Assembly (NCBI GenBank): GCA_963971575.1
Contig: OZ020612.1
Span: 32,281,916-32,345,915 of the forward strand
Direction of reading: 5' to 3'
Length of the DNA stretch: 64,000 nucleotides
Origin: Liopterus haemorrhoidalis
Lineage: Eukaryota; Arthropoda; Insecta; Coleoptera; Dytiscidae
Part shown: positions 32,201-47,200 of the stretch, one piece after another
Layout of the letters: every line of letters starts with the position of its first letter
Numbering within the stretch: the first letter of the stretch is position 1
The notes under the pieces: generated by a model
Told to the model about the DNA's origin: nothing
The model's database searches: none
The model's input: the letters and a program-made list of their open reading frames with translations, nothing else
Program-made: the position numbers and the translations under genes

Positions 32201-35200
32201 GTTTTTCGAATGCAAATATTGTAATTTATACAAAAATAACAGCGGTTAACGAACGCAACTATTGAGTATGTTACTGAAAAAAGGCGCGTTTAGAGAACGC
32301 AACTACTGGAAATCATAAGTCCACCTGTTTACTTTACGATTACAATCAACTGTTGCCAGTTCGCTAAACGAACAGCAAGCAAAATATTGCGATCTGTCAA
32401 TCAACATACTTAACAGATGCGTTTGCTAAAAGCGACCATTGTTTCGTTAATAAAATAAAAATAATTAATTCATTTTTATCAACTATTTAACTTCTGCTTT
32501 ATAGCCAATAGTCTCTGCAACTTAGGCCAAATGATAAATTAAAAAAAAAAATACTTCTGTTTTCATTTATGTACTGTATTTTTCTTTTACATTGCTTATT
32601 TTTAAACCTAATTCAGGCACTGAACGTTTTTTTCTGGTGGTGTTTATCAAAACTGCTCGTTTTGATAAATGAAGCATGTTTTATTTGTTAATTAATAAAT
32701 GTCAAAATTTACCTGGCCATCTCTTCTTTATTCCATCTTATATACAATTTTTCTTTTCATTTATTTTACCAGTTCAGTACAAATATACTATTCATGGTAT
32801 AGTTATAAGAATTTTTGTCAATTAAATGGTCACGATTAACAGGAAAATTTAGAATATTTAATGGTTGTTATCTGTATTTAGGAAAAATTTAATATAATAA
32901 GCAGATTTCCAAAATAAATTCCACCAACACCCATGCCGACCACAACCCCGGCACCAACCACCCACAAACCTACAATACGTACATATGTACTGCATTGCAG
33001 GTCCGAAATGATCCAAGCCTAAGCCACAGCCAGCACAACCAACAAAAATATCAGCGAAATCCCACCGAACATTCCACCCAGAAACCGACCACCTAGATAA
33101 ATTTAGATTTGACTAATATTTTAGATTTAATATTTTCCTTTTATTCGCTTTCATCGTCACTTTCTGAATCTGATATTAATATGTCTTGAGGTAATCGTTT
33201 TTTAAGCGATTGTTTACAGTTTTTTTTTTCCCCAATTTTAGCTTTTCCGCACTGTCACAAAGGGGTAAAGTTAAAAAGAATTTTTTGGCACTTTTTTTAT
33301 AAATTCATCTATGTATAAAATTCCAAGTTCTTGATGGAGTTGAGCGTTTCTAACAAACCAAGGGGCGTTGCAAGATATTCTTAGTATTTTGTTCTGTAGA
33401 ATTTGTACTTTTTTATTAGAGTTTTTGACGCTGTCCCCTATATGGTACAGGCGTAGGTGATGACAGGTCTTATTATTGCCTGATAAATCAGCAATGAACA
33501 TTTCAATTTAAGAGGGGTTTTCCTGTTCATTAAAGGGTAGAGCATGCCAAGTCTGATGTAGCATTCTTTTAGTTTTTTGTTAATATGAATGTTCCATGAT
33601 CTTTTATCTAGATATACTCCTAGATATTTTACGGCACCATCATTAGGTTTCCAAGGAATTCTTTGATTATTGATTGAAATTTCGGTGGGAATACTTGGCC
33701 TTCTTAATGTAAATATCTTTGTTTCACATTTGGTGAGATTTAGAGTGATGCACCATTTTTTACACCAGTTCATAAACATATTGACTGAATCTTAAAGTTC
33801 TTCAGTAGCCAAGTTGATGTTTTTGTTTTGAGCTATTATGGCAGTATCATCTGCATACATTGCCACGTCACATTTTAGGTCCAATGGAATATCTGACATA
33901 TATATGTTAAATAGAGTTGGTCCAATTACTGAGCCTTGCGAGATAGATGCATATATTTTTGTTATCTGTGATAGTTCATTATTTACTTTAGCCACAAATG
34001 TTCTGTTAGTTAAAAAGGAGATGATAATTTTTACGAGATAGGCTGGCATATTTAGTTTTAAAACTTTGTAAATTAGACCATCAATCCATACCTTATCAAA
34101 GGCTATTAATGTATGTTTATTTCTTTCAAATCCTTCAGTAATTTTTTCAACAATTCTAAGTACTTGTTGAGTGCTTGAATGTTTTTGTCTGAAGCCAAAT
34201 TGTATAGATGGAATGACTACATTTTCTGTTAAAAATTTAGCCAATTGTTTTAATATTATTTTTTCCAGTACTTTTGTACAAAATTTAAAAGTACTGCCCG
34301 AAAATGGGAGTGACTCAGTCTCCGACTAGTTCGGATTTTCGAACTTTTACTGTATACAGATGAATAAATGGAATGTTTGTCTGTCTCAATTCACATACTC
34401 TTACGGCTTTAGCCGTAACGTTTTATATACCTGTATATTTTGTATGGGTACTTTCAAGCATTAAAAAAATTATTATAAAGTTTAATATTTTTCACTTAAA
34501 TCACGAGAGCTGACTGTACGAACGAATAAAATACGTGAAACAAATATTTTGTTTCACTTTTCAATTAATTATACTAAAATATCATAACAATTCGATAATT
34601 ATCTTAAGCGCTCTTGTTTAGTTGTATTTTACTTTCTTATGTGTACTGCCAATAACATATGTCAGTGATTCAGACAAAATATTTGAAATATTTCAACATT
34701 GGCGTACTTGTATACGTACATTTTCTTTTTAACAAAATCGTTTCGTTGGTTATGTATTTTATGGAATACAGTCAGCGCTCGCTTAACGTACACAATGCGT
34801 ACACAGATTCTCGTACGTTAATCGAACATACGTTAAGTGGACGGTATATTTCCGTATAAATGCATGTAAATACGACTAATTGGTACATACTTTCGGTCCC
34901 TATGTTCATACGAACGTACATTTGTTCGTACGAACGTACATTCTTTCGTACGAACGTACATTTGTTCGCACGAACGTACAATTTTTTTTTTTTTTTGTAT
35001 TAATGACCATAATTCATTGATTGTTTTGAAGTTATATTTAGGCAAGATATGCCTATGAAGCTTGAAATACAGTTTTACCAACTTCTATCTTTCAATTTTC
35101 CCCCTTCACTCACACTTACAGAGAAGAATCAGTAAATACGTCGAACGCAGCCGAATATGTACACGTATTTACGAGTGCTTTTCTGTGCGTGAATACACAG

Positions 35201-38200
35201 CAGTGTATTCACTGAACACTGGACACTGGACACTGAAGATATTAACAATTTGTTAGAATCACATGCGGACGAACTCACAAGTAATGAGTTATTAGAACTA
35301 CAAGAGCAAATGAGAACTGAAAAAGAAGACCCAGAAACCGAGAACGAAACAACCGAAATGCAACTAAAAACAGTAAGTGGAATATTAAGCAAAGTGGAAG
35401 AATTCATTGACTCTATCGAGAATTCGGACCCGGATATTGATAGAAGTTTCAGTGTTGTTAATAATATACGCAATAGCACCGATTGTTATAAATTTTTATC
35501 AAGACAAAAAGAAAACTGCGGTACAATTGACAATGGACAAATTTCTAATTAAAAACAACAAATAATAATTTTTACTTGCCCGACCTTAATATATAAGGGG
35601 CAAGTATTGTAATCGCGAAAATTTTCGATGTCGAGATTTTGACGGATGACCACGTTTCATGGTCCAGGGAATCCAAAAAACCTATTTTCGAAGTGCCGTC
35701 CGTATGTGTGTGTGTCTGTGTCTGTGTGTATACACGATAACTCAAAAACGGTTCAACTTAGAGAATTCGTTCTGGTACTAAAAAATTCTCCTATTAAATG
35801 GGAAGAACCCTATTGTTTTTTATGAAAATCGGTTGACTAGAAATGGGAGTTTAGTCGTGTAGATTTTAAGATTTTTGCGAATATTTAGCAACAGAAAAAT
35901 ATTTCAAAAAAATTTATTGAACAAAAGTTACTATAAATGCAATAACTAATAACTTTTATTTGAGACGTTTTTTGATAAAACGAAAAATTTCGAATTTTTT
36001 TTGTAAAATTATTTAAAATTCTCAATTTTTTCATACTTATATGTAACGTTTCCATGGTCATGATAATTAATTCGTAACTAGTCAACCAAGCCTTGGACAA
36101 AAATTTGTATAGAACATAATTTGATGTATTTTTGAAGATTTAAAAAAAAAAAAAAATTTAAATTTATTATTATTTTTTTTTTTTTTGTAGGAGGGCAAGT
36201 CTAGCGGAGGGTTCCTTTCGCCACTGGTTTAAATACTTATTTATTTTTCTAAACATGTTTATTTTATATAATGTATGGTTTATTTTTATTTTTTTTTAAC
36301 ATGTATTTATATGTTAGTACTACGTGTTTACTGTTCTATTCGGATTTACGAAAATATTAGGGGGATTAAATTAATAAACTTCAATATCTTGCAAATGATC
36401 ATTCATGAAAAAAAAAAAGTGTAAGAATCTTTTTTTGTAGAAAATTTTAAAATCTGCAAGTTTTATTCAAACAAATTTTACGTTAAGTTTACTTTTTCAA
36501 AATTAAATGCGGTCCCGTCATTTAATAATCGGACATTTTTCGTGAATCTGATTATACATTGTGTGTTATTTCTTTTCCCTTTTTTTAACCATAAAGTTGC
36601 CATATCATATACGAAAACGACGTTTTCGTGTGACGCGATGTACGTTCGCGCGGACAATGTGTACGTTCGTACAAAAGCGAAATTTTCATGTTACGCGATG
36701 TACGTTCGTACGAACATAGGATCCGTAATTAATCATGTACGTATCATCGAACGTACGTTAAGCGGGTGTACGTTAAGCGAGCGCTGACTGTATATTAATT
36801 GTCATTGACTATCATAATATGTTAATTCGTTGTCAATAATTATCATTACTAAACCAATTATATACAAAAACCATAAAAATAGATAATGTGAATTTATGCA
36901 ACACATAAACAATTATCTCAGATTAAAATCTTGTTGTGCCAACTATGTTGCGAGTTGACAATGAAGTTAACTTTGAAGATTCAAGTAAAAAAAGTATAAT
37001 TATATAAATTTCAAAGTCTACGGATTAGATTTTTAAGATATTGCACTGTAAATGAGATGATGAGAATGTTAATTAGAAAAGATAATATCAATTATCTTTC
37101 CACTAACATATATAGACACTTTGAGACTACTGCTCTAATGTAAGTGCCGGGTGTCCCTTTTAATCGGAAATGTATGAGATCTCAAAAATTACAGGAGATA
37201 CGGTTTCGGTTAAATCAGAACAAATTATAACTATAACTGCGGTTACAGTTAATTTCTTTGATTTAAGCGGAAGGAGTTTCGTTTTATAAAGTTGTCACGA
37301 AAATCGAGCTTACCTAGATTAACTAGATTAATTACCATGTCAAAATTGCGATTGACATGTCAAAATTGTGATAGACATGTCAAATATTTTGAAAGGTGCC
37401 ACTTCAGAGTTACCACCCTAAGATGATATTTTAAATATTATCTGTCTCATTTTGTAATACGAAACTAAGAGGGAAATTTCATTTTTTATGTTGTATATTT
37501 AAAATATCATCTTAGGGTGGTAATTCTGAAGTGGCACCTTTCAAAATATTTGACATGTCTATCACAATTTTGACATGTCAATCGCAATTTTGACATGTCA
37601 ATTTGTTATCTGACATACATAGTTTTTGAGTGAATATAACCTCGATATAATAAAACTTAACCAAATATTTAAAAGTCAGGTTTACAAGTTCACATGTTTC
37701 CATAAAAGTCTATTTACACCACAACAGTCACCAAAGTAACCAGATCTAGTTTCGTATTACAAAATGAGACAGATTATATACAACATAAAAAATGAAATTT
37801 CCCTCTTAATTTCGTATTACAAAATGAGACAGATAATACCTATCATATTGAAAGTATTTGAAGTACCCCCAACGCGAACCGTTGTTATAGAAACGCATCA
37901 CCCAACACATATACGTCATGTCTTTGCTTTAAGCCGAACAAAATAAGTAAATGGGAATTTTTTTTATTAAGAATGACACAAAAAATCAAAATGTAATGAA
38001 AAAGACATTTTATGACAGTCAATTTAATCTAGAATTTGCAATGTGTGTATGTTTTACAAAGCTTATACAAAATGACCAAAAGTCCGAATTAGTAGACAAA
38101 AATTACTAGATTTCAAAATCTAGTTCCGTCTGAGGGTTTGGAATAGCCTATACACTTAATTTGACCTTGATATCGTTTGCATAGTTTAAATTAGCTATCA

Positions 38201-41200
38201 AAATAAGTATAATTTATTTTATTTGTGCTATGAAAGGTATAGTTTTATGAATATAAATGTAATATATTTATAAATTGATCACATTTGAACAAAATTGAGT
38301 GCATTTCTTTTATATTTTCATACTTCGATCTTGTATAACTTCGCGGCCCCCAACAATGCTTTCACGGCCCCTCGGTTGAGAAACGCTGCTCTATGTCACC
38401 TTAGAAAAATGTGTGTAAGAAAATAGGAGCTGTTTGTCCTTGCTTCGGATTGGTTTAGAACATCATCCCTATTACACTGTTAAAATATTGTTTTTAGTCC
38501 AAGTTGACAGATGTTCAGTGTCGTACATTGGAAATACACTACCGCTCAAAAGTTTGGAAGCAGTTAATTTTTTTTCGAAAAATTGAAAATAATGGTAATA
38601 TATATTGATGAAATTGATTTTTATGATTTATGATTTATGATTTTCTTCATTTTTAACAAGTCAATATACTTTTATATGTTTTTAATCGAATTTGTACGAT
38701 ATAACTACTTTTATTTATGTATAAAGATAATGGACGCTTTGCAAAAGGGGTTCATTATACATTAAAAAGGCAACAAGAAACCAACAGTAATCAAGACAGG
38801 AAACGTAGTGGGAGACCCAAATTACAACAAAAGCCTAAGATCAATTTATAAAAGTAACATCAAAGCGAAATCGTCGTTTAACAGCCTCCCAAATTGCAAC
38901 GAAATTAAATGAAATTCGTCCAAGTAAAGTGTCAGTTTCAACAGTTAAAAGACGACTGTACTCTGCCGGTCTCCGAGGATGTGTAGCAGCAAAAAAACCG
39001 AAATTAACAAAACAACATAAGAAAAACAGGTTGGTTTGGGCTAAAACTCATACAGATTGGACACTTGAAGAATGGAAAAATGTACTCTGGGCAGACGAAA
39101 CCAAATTTCAAATTTTCGGTTCTAACAGAAGAGTATTTGTCCGACAATCTAAGAACGAAAGGGCTTTGCCAGAGTGTACAATGCTAACAATTAAACATGG
39201 TGGAGGTAACGTAATGGTTTGGGGATGTTTCGGGAATAATAAGCCAGGAAAATTAGTAAAAATAGATGTCAAACTTAACAAAAAAGAATATTTACAAATT
39301 TTTCAGGATCACGCTTTGCCTTCTGGAAATGAAATTATTGGACCAAATTTTATATTTCAACAGGATAATGATCCGAAACATGCATCAAAATTTCGTATGT
39401 CCTATTTGAATGAGAAAAAACAAGAAAAACTTGTAGAAATTATGGTATGGCCATCCCAATCACCTGATTTGTCACCAATTGAGCTAGTTTGGGACGAGTT
39501 GGACAGAAGAGTTAAAAGTAGATCTCCAAGTAGTGCTACACAGATGTGGGAGTAGCTGCACACAGAATGGTACTCATTAGATAGCGAATATTTTGCTAAA
39601 TTAATAAATAGAATGCCCCAAATTTGCGCAGCTGTGATTAAAAATAATGGTGGACAATTTGATGAATCAAAAATATAAATAAAGCTTTTGTGTAATTAAG
39701 ACAATATTGACAGATTATAGTTGGTAACAGTTTAATTTAATGTAATTGTTAATTATATTGTGAATAAAGGTTTGAAATTATTTTTTCTCTATGTTTTTTT
39801 AACAAAAACTCGACTGCTTCCAAACTTTTGAGCGGTAGTGTATATATTATTTAAATTTTTTCGTATATTTTGTTATATTTATATATTTAGACTTTTATTT
39901 ATATTTTTGGCGTAGATTTTATGAAGAAAATTCTCCATGTAATTTGTTTTTACGCAGTTATGTATTTTTTAGATTATCTGACATAAATATTTTTTGACAC
40001 TTGACAATTAACAGATCAAGACAGAGGACTAATGTGAGGCCAAGAGACAGCCCTGCTGATAGTGCCCAATGAAGAAGTTATTGATATAATTTTTAGACCT
40101 TCATATATACATATATTTTTAATTTTTATTTACAATAAATATTTAAATAAGAAATTTTATCTCTGAAGATATATTGTTTGTTTTATTGCTTTATTTAAAT
40201 TATTTTTGCCAAATCTATCTTTTTATGTATAGTACATAATTGTTTAAAATTAATATTTTTTTTAGTTTTTTCAAATTTCCCATTAAACTGAGTTTATGTC
40301 GTATAAATACCGTAAGTGTATTATCTGCCTTGTTTATTTCAATACCTTATTAACCTTTTTTATATTAAAATAAAATCACTTGCTAACCCAGTTACTACGC
40401 CCATGCCCTAGTTGTAACTTATTTTAAATTATTGTAAATCGTACTCGGTTCGCAGCGCTATCTACTTCATTCTAATTTGAAATAGACCATAGTTTGTTCT
40501 TACAAAAGTGAACTGCTTATATTGATATAATATTTAGACCTTCATATATACATATATTTTTAATTAACTCTGAAGATATATTATTTGTTTTATTGCTTTA
40601 TTTACTCTTTTGTTCCCATTTTACTGAATTTATGTCGTATAAATAACTTAAGTGTATTATCTGCCTTGTTTATTTCAATATCTTGTTAACCAATTCCTTT
40701 TTTATATTAAAAAAATCACTTGCTAACCCTGTTACTACGCCCATGCCCTAGTTGTAACTTATTTTAAATTTCCCGCTATACTGTATTTGTCCTGTGTAAA
40801 TCGTACTCGGTTTACAGCGCTATCTACTCTTTTCTAATTTGAAATAGAGTATAGATTTCAAAATCTAGTTCCGCTTAAACGTTTGGAATAGACTATAATG
40901 CATTTGAATTGCACTTCATTTGTTTTGATAAAATACACACTATACATAAGCAAAACAAATTAATTATGCAAATTTAATAACTTATTTATTGAAAATCATA
41001 AAAGATTTTAAACAAAACTTTCATTAGACAAATTTCTGATTACTTTCCACGGGTGTAGTATCTTTTTTTCACTGCCCGTTTCTTAGTTATTAGTGCTAAC
41101 TAATTTTTTCTTATGGAACCTATGGCATTTTTGATATGTATCTCGAATATGTATATGTTTTCGAGATCCCCATGCATTCACTGTTAAATGGGACACCTGG

Positions 41201-44200
41201 TACAATAAAGCATACATACTTGCCATTTAGATCTTCTTCGATAGTTTTAAATGCAGGATGAGATTCAATAATATGGTCCACTAATTTACCAGTGGCACTT
41301 TGTCCACCCTCGTTCAGCCACATCCCGGGTACCATTGCACTAAAATATGGCCCCCAAACACCATTAACAAAGTTAGGAGTCAAACTAACAGCCATATGGC
41401 ATGTAGAAGTGCCACAAATTAATCCTGAAAACATAAATTTTTTAGAGTATTTTTTTTTCTTTTTTTTATTATTTTATATTTTCCTCCTCAATCTTCGATT
41501 CCATACTTTTTACATGATCATAAGAAAATATCCACAAAAAAATCTGTATAAAAGTCTATAAATATTTTTTGTCTTCATATTTCGTTTCCAGTTATTGTTA
41601 GACGATATTCATAAAAACATGTCTGCCTGTTTAGGGTTTTGTAGGTACCAAAAAACCCTTATAACGTCACTCATGTGTCTATACAGTAATAATTGTAGCC
41701 AAATGGCTGAACATAGAAAGTTGAAATTTGGCATGCTTGTACAACTCTTTGTTCCACGTATAGGAAAAATATAGAGAATTCAAAAAAACACATCGCGAGA
41801 TAAATATAAAAAAATATGTATTTAATAGAAAAATGTTTTTTTTTTTATTTTGATTGGAATTTCAAATGAAACATTGGGAAAACTATAGGAGTTAAAAAAT
41901 CAGTTGTGGCCACCACAGGACCGACCGCCATCACAAAGTACTTGTATAAAATACATTCTAGCAGCAGAGTAGAAATAACTTGGCTTAATATTTTCTAACA
42001 GAGATATTATTTATCATGATCATGGAAACGTTACATATGTACATTACATATAAGTATGAAAAAATAGATTAAATAAAAATTTCGAAAAAGTTTTCAAAAA
42101 TTTTTCGTTTTATCTAAAAATATCTCAAATAAAAGTTGTTAGTTATTGCTTTTATAGCAATTTTTGTTAAATAATTTTTTTCGAAATATTTACCTGTTAT
42201 GAAATATTCGCAAAAATATTAAAATCGACACGAGTAAACTCCCATTTCTAGTCAACCGATTTTTACCAAAAGTTGATCAACTCGTGCCATTAACGTCAAA
42301 AGCTTAAATATGAAGTTTCATAAAAATCCTTTTAGCCGAATTCGCTCTGCACGTGTACACAGACAGACAGATAGACAGATAGACGGACAGACAGACCGAC
42401 AGACATCATGCTAAAAATAGTCAAAACGTTATGTAGGGACCTCAATTCGTGGAGATCCATCGAAATCTCAAAATGTCAAAATCGGTATGATCACAATACC
42501 TCCCTTATATATGTTGGCGGTCGGTAAAAATATTATGTGGTATAAGAAGAAAGCTCTTAAGGCTACGTATAACCCCCAGAGGTTACTAGTTTCTTATACA
42601 AAACTAACAATCTGAAATAAAATTAGTATCAATCTATACATCAAATTTTGCACAGAATTTTTATCTATCTAATAGGATATTTTTAATTGTAGAAACATTT
42701 ATTGTAAAAATATTATCGCTCAATAACTTAAAAATAGACATGAGCGATAATGTTCTGTAATTTTTTAAATCTATTTGTGGGTTTTGAATAACTTTTATAT
42801 TTATATAGTTTTGTGTAGAAATGTCCAAATAATACGTCAACATTTTTTTCGACTTGATTACTTATAGTTTAGAACCTTAGTCGAAAAATATTATACTTGA
42901 TGATAATGGAATGCCACTTGATACACGTATTCTTTACGAGAATTAAATAATTTTTACCCGTAACACTTATTTTGAAAACCGTGGCAGATTCAAGGTGGCG
43001 GCAAAAATAGTCTACCAAGTACAATAACTATAAGTAGTTTTCACAATAGAGCATAATACCTAGAAACATATTTGTAGAATGAAGCTTTAGCTACAACTTG
43101 TCACATCGTACGCAAATATGCGTCGATTGGTTTACAAGATGGCGTCTATAACGCAATTTGCTTATTTACAATTACATAACAATTTTTTGTACAATTAAAA
43201 ATATCTTATTAGATAGAAAAAAATTCGCTGCAAATTTTGATATATAGATTGTTATTAATTTTATTTCCGGTTATTAGTTTTGTATAAGAAACTATTGAGA
43301 ACTATAGGGTTGTGCGCCGCCTTAAAACGTAGATTAAGGAATAAAACGTAGATTTTTAAAATTTCAATCAAGGTTAATTTCAATTAAGTTTAAAATAAGG
43401 TAGTTCTTCTTTTGAAATTAAAATTATTATAAATAATTTTAATAGTTGAGAATCGATTTTTTTTTCGAAATTACACTACGTTATGTAATGTAACTTGTGT
43501 AGCGTTCATGTTGTATCAGCTCCGCCCATTATTATGCATCTCGATTCGACCTATTGTTTGAATTATTTTGATTTAAGTTTTTAAGGTATCGAAGAGGAAT
43601 AAATCATTTATAGTATTGAAATACTTACTTTCAGAAATAACTGAAATTGAAAAAATGAGACATTTATCAATATAATTCTTGTTAATTTAATGAAGATTTG
43701 GACACATAGAAAATAGCAAAAAAATCGCTGGCACTTTTTAAATGGAAAATAATTCAATGGAAGATCTTAGTAGTCAAATGAGTAGAGCCCTGCAAATCCG
43801 CGGGTATCCGCAACTTTTCTGCGGATGCGGATAAATTATCATTTAAACCATGCGGATGCGGATAAAATGTTATATCCGCTTATCCGCAATATCCGCGTGA
43901 ACACTAAATCTTCCGTTACTTTCGGAGAAACATGCGATTGTGTTCTGACTACGCAGTCCTCGTTTATCTTCGGTTGTCTGTATACACATGTGATATTTTG
44001 AAGCATTTTATCTCACTCTATGTTATTATTATTAAGACAATTGTCCATGATCGAGATTGTGTTGAGACAATCAACATAACTTTTTTTTTATTATTGTATA
44101 TAGAAAATAATATTTTGGACAAAAGTTGCTTGGTACATTTTCTAATGATCTAATTCTTCGTACCTCTGCTCTAATTCTGGCTTTTAAATCTAATAAACGC

Positions 44201-47200
44201 TTTTTTTACATAAAACTGATTATTAAGTTTTATTTAAATACCAAAATTTACCTATGTACATTTTTCTCTAAAATTTGCTAAAAACACTTGTTGCTATTTG
44301 AAAAAAATTGATGAGAAGTGTGAATTTTCACACATTTCAGGGTTTCGCAGGTAATTATTAACTGTGTGATGATTATTTGGGATGCCAAAACAAATTTTAT
44401 GTCAAAATATTTTTTATGAATTTTAATTCGAATGCCTAATACCATTATTTAAATTTCTAAATATGTGCAGTATTTTTTTTTTATATAGCAAGGTTCTTTA
44501 AGATTTTGAAAATTGCGCCTATGGTTTCCATTGGTTGCTTAAATCATAAGCCTCGCCCTCTGATACCTTCAAATATAGAATTAAATTATAATTTCAACAC
44601 TTCCCACTGGTTATTAAATTTACGCTTTTAAAAATTAAATGCAACATTTACCAAAATATAACTAGAATTTTGACAAAATAATTTAAACAAAACAAAAATG
44701 CAAAAAAAAAACTGAAAAAATAAAAATTAACGGGATTCGAACACAGTTTCTTACAGTAGTTTCAACTCACTGAGCTACAACGCTACCACTGTGCTATACA
44801 GATCACTCGTTTACTATGTTAAATAGCGGATTAAATATATTACATATTTTACTTAAAAACACAAAAAATGCGTTATTTTCCGAAAACATAATCTGATAAA
44901 AAATTCCTGTTGTACTATTCCGGTTCACATCAATGTACATTACTGAGAACTTTTTCAGATTTTTAGTTTAAACCATCTGGGCTACAGGGTGTGGGACAAA
45001 ATTTTTTTTGCACAATTTTGGCAAAAATCGCCTGAAAATAATTTATTTTGCAAAAATAAAATTTTGATCGTTAATCTACGTACCAAGGGCTTTCATTTGA
45101 TACCCTACACAGAATTGTAAAAAAATATATTTTTTTTTCATGAGCATATATTTGTTTATATTTTTAGGGGGATATGTTTTTTAGATGTTTTAGTATTTTT
45201 CCTATGTGCGGGTCAAAGAGTTGTATAAGCATGCCAAATTTCAACTCTCTAGGTTTAGCCGTTTGGCTACAATTTTTACCGAACAGACAGACAGACAGAC
45301 GACAAAATGACGGTATAAGGGTTTTTGGTCATACCTACAAAACCCTAAAAATGGGGTAGATGTACTGAAACTGGTAAAAGTACAGCTGCAAGTGTCGTTG
45401 CTTTCACAAGAAAAGCACGTGAAACAATTGCTCCAACAATGACTGCAAAAAAGCCACAGAAGAAAAGAACCGAGCTCACGCATATGAGTGTAAGCAAAAA
45501 GGAAGACAAGAGAAAACGGGTGATAAGGGGGCTAGGGTTTCTTGAAACTCGAGTTTTTAGAACTCGGCGAGTCCGAGTCCTAGCATTTACCAGTGGCGCA
45601 GCCAGGATTTTGTCTTGGGGAGGGCCGAATCAAATTTCGAGGGCACGCGGGCCGCATACGGCCCTCAACCTCATTTTTTGTAGCCCCTGAAGCGGTAATC
45701 AAAATAATTTGAGCTTATTTAGGGGAAAATATATTTAAAAATGTAAAATATACTCTCTTCCCCTTTTCTGTTTATAAAAAAAATGTCAAGAAATCCTTCG
45801 GGATATTTAAAGTTCCGTCACTGCTTATCATTTTGTATGTAAAATAGACTGCGACCCAAATCAGTTCGACACCCCTGCTGTTGGATATTGATGTTTATAT
45901 CAAATAATAATTCCATTATTTGTTGATAAAAAAATGTAATTGTTAATCCATGTATCAAAAACTTTCACTTGATTTTTTCTTCGATAAATACATATTTATT
46001 TATATTTTTCGCGGGATATATTTTTGAAGTCTCAATATTTCTCTTACTTATGTTCAGTTCTCTAAATCAGCCGCTTGGTCACAATTTGTACCGAACGACT
46101 CATGTGACGGAATAAGGATTTCTTGATTAAACCTACGAAAACATGCATTTTCTGTTAATTTCAACACTAATCATAATAAAATATAGCTTATTATTATTGT
46201 AAAATACATAAGTTATTTTGCTGTACGATTATGATAAATTTGTTAAATTTTCATTTCATTGGACCTTCAGAGGAGGCTTGTGCCCGCCCCCCCTGAATAC
46301 GCCACTATTGTTCAGTATAACTTATATCAGTCCTTTTTGTGTGTAAAACATCATAATTTCAAAAATACCTAAGAAGATATTGATATTCACATTTATCTAC
46401 AAAATAAAACCAAATACCGATTTTTAAGAGCGCGATTGTCTCCAAAACTACTCTCTTTATTATATTTGTACCATTTCTACTCTATTTCACGTTTGAGGTG
46501 TCATTTTTAAATTACATTCTGAAGGTTATACTGAAGTCAGATTTCCACTTTATCTTATCTGAATCGAGTAATCAGCTGTTTAAAACAGTCTTATCATTTG
46601 ACTGGGCGAATATTTTAGTCGATGTGTCAGGGGGGAAAAGGATCAACGCTCCCCTTCATATAATTCGTTGGAGCATATTTGGAAAGTGATGTATTTTCAC
46701 TTGAACAATAATTATGTCACTTTATCAAGAGTAGGCAATCTTAAAAAAATGTTTATTTATACGAAAAAAAAAAATGCTAATATTGTTTACAATGAAGTAA
46801 TTGAAAAATTAACTTCTGTTGTGGTTAACAAATTTTATCTTGAACTCTCCGAGCAGCGCCGTGTAATCTGTGGTCCTGGGAGGGGCCCAGGTCCGTCGCC
46901 CCCCCCCCTTGGCATTTACATTATCATTTGAAGTATCATTTTAAAGATATCACTTAAATTTCATTTTATACAAGAGAAAATTATAAAAAGAAAAATAAAA
47001 AAATGGTTAAAAGCAAAACAAGATACGCGTAGGTATATAGAACAAAAAAATAATTCAAAACAATAAATAAAACATAAATCTATAAATTTATCAAAACATT
47101 TCTAGAAAGCACCTTTTGAATTTATTGGTTTTTACTTCATTTTAAAAACGTGGACTCGTCGAGTATTAGAGTCGAGTCCCGAGTCCCGAGTCCGAGTAAT

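Larger units (their letters stand above)
34769..36790 (+). mobile_element. Tigger/pogo-derived element (2.0 kb)
   Basis: It is flanked by TA, with near-perfect inverted termini CAGTCAGCGCTCGCTTAACG at both ends. Subterminal tandem words of the CGTACGAACGTACATT type fill 34.90-34.98 and 36.63-36.77 kb. The only coding sequence is the C-terminal transposase fragment at 35250-35552. Another interspersed repeat is inserted at about 35570-36233. It lies in FGGY intron 5. Confidence 0.85.
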
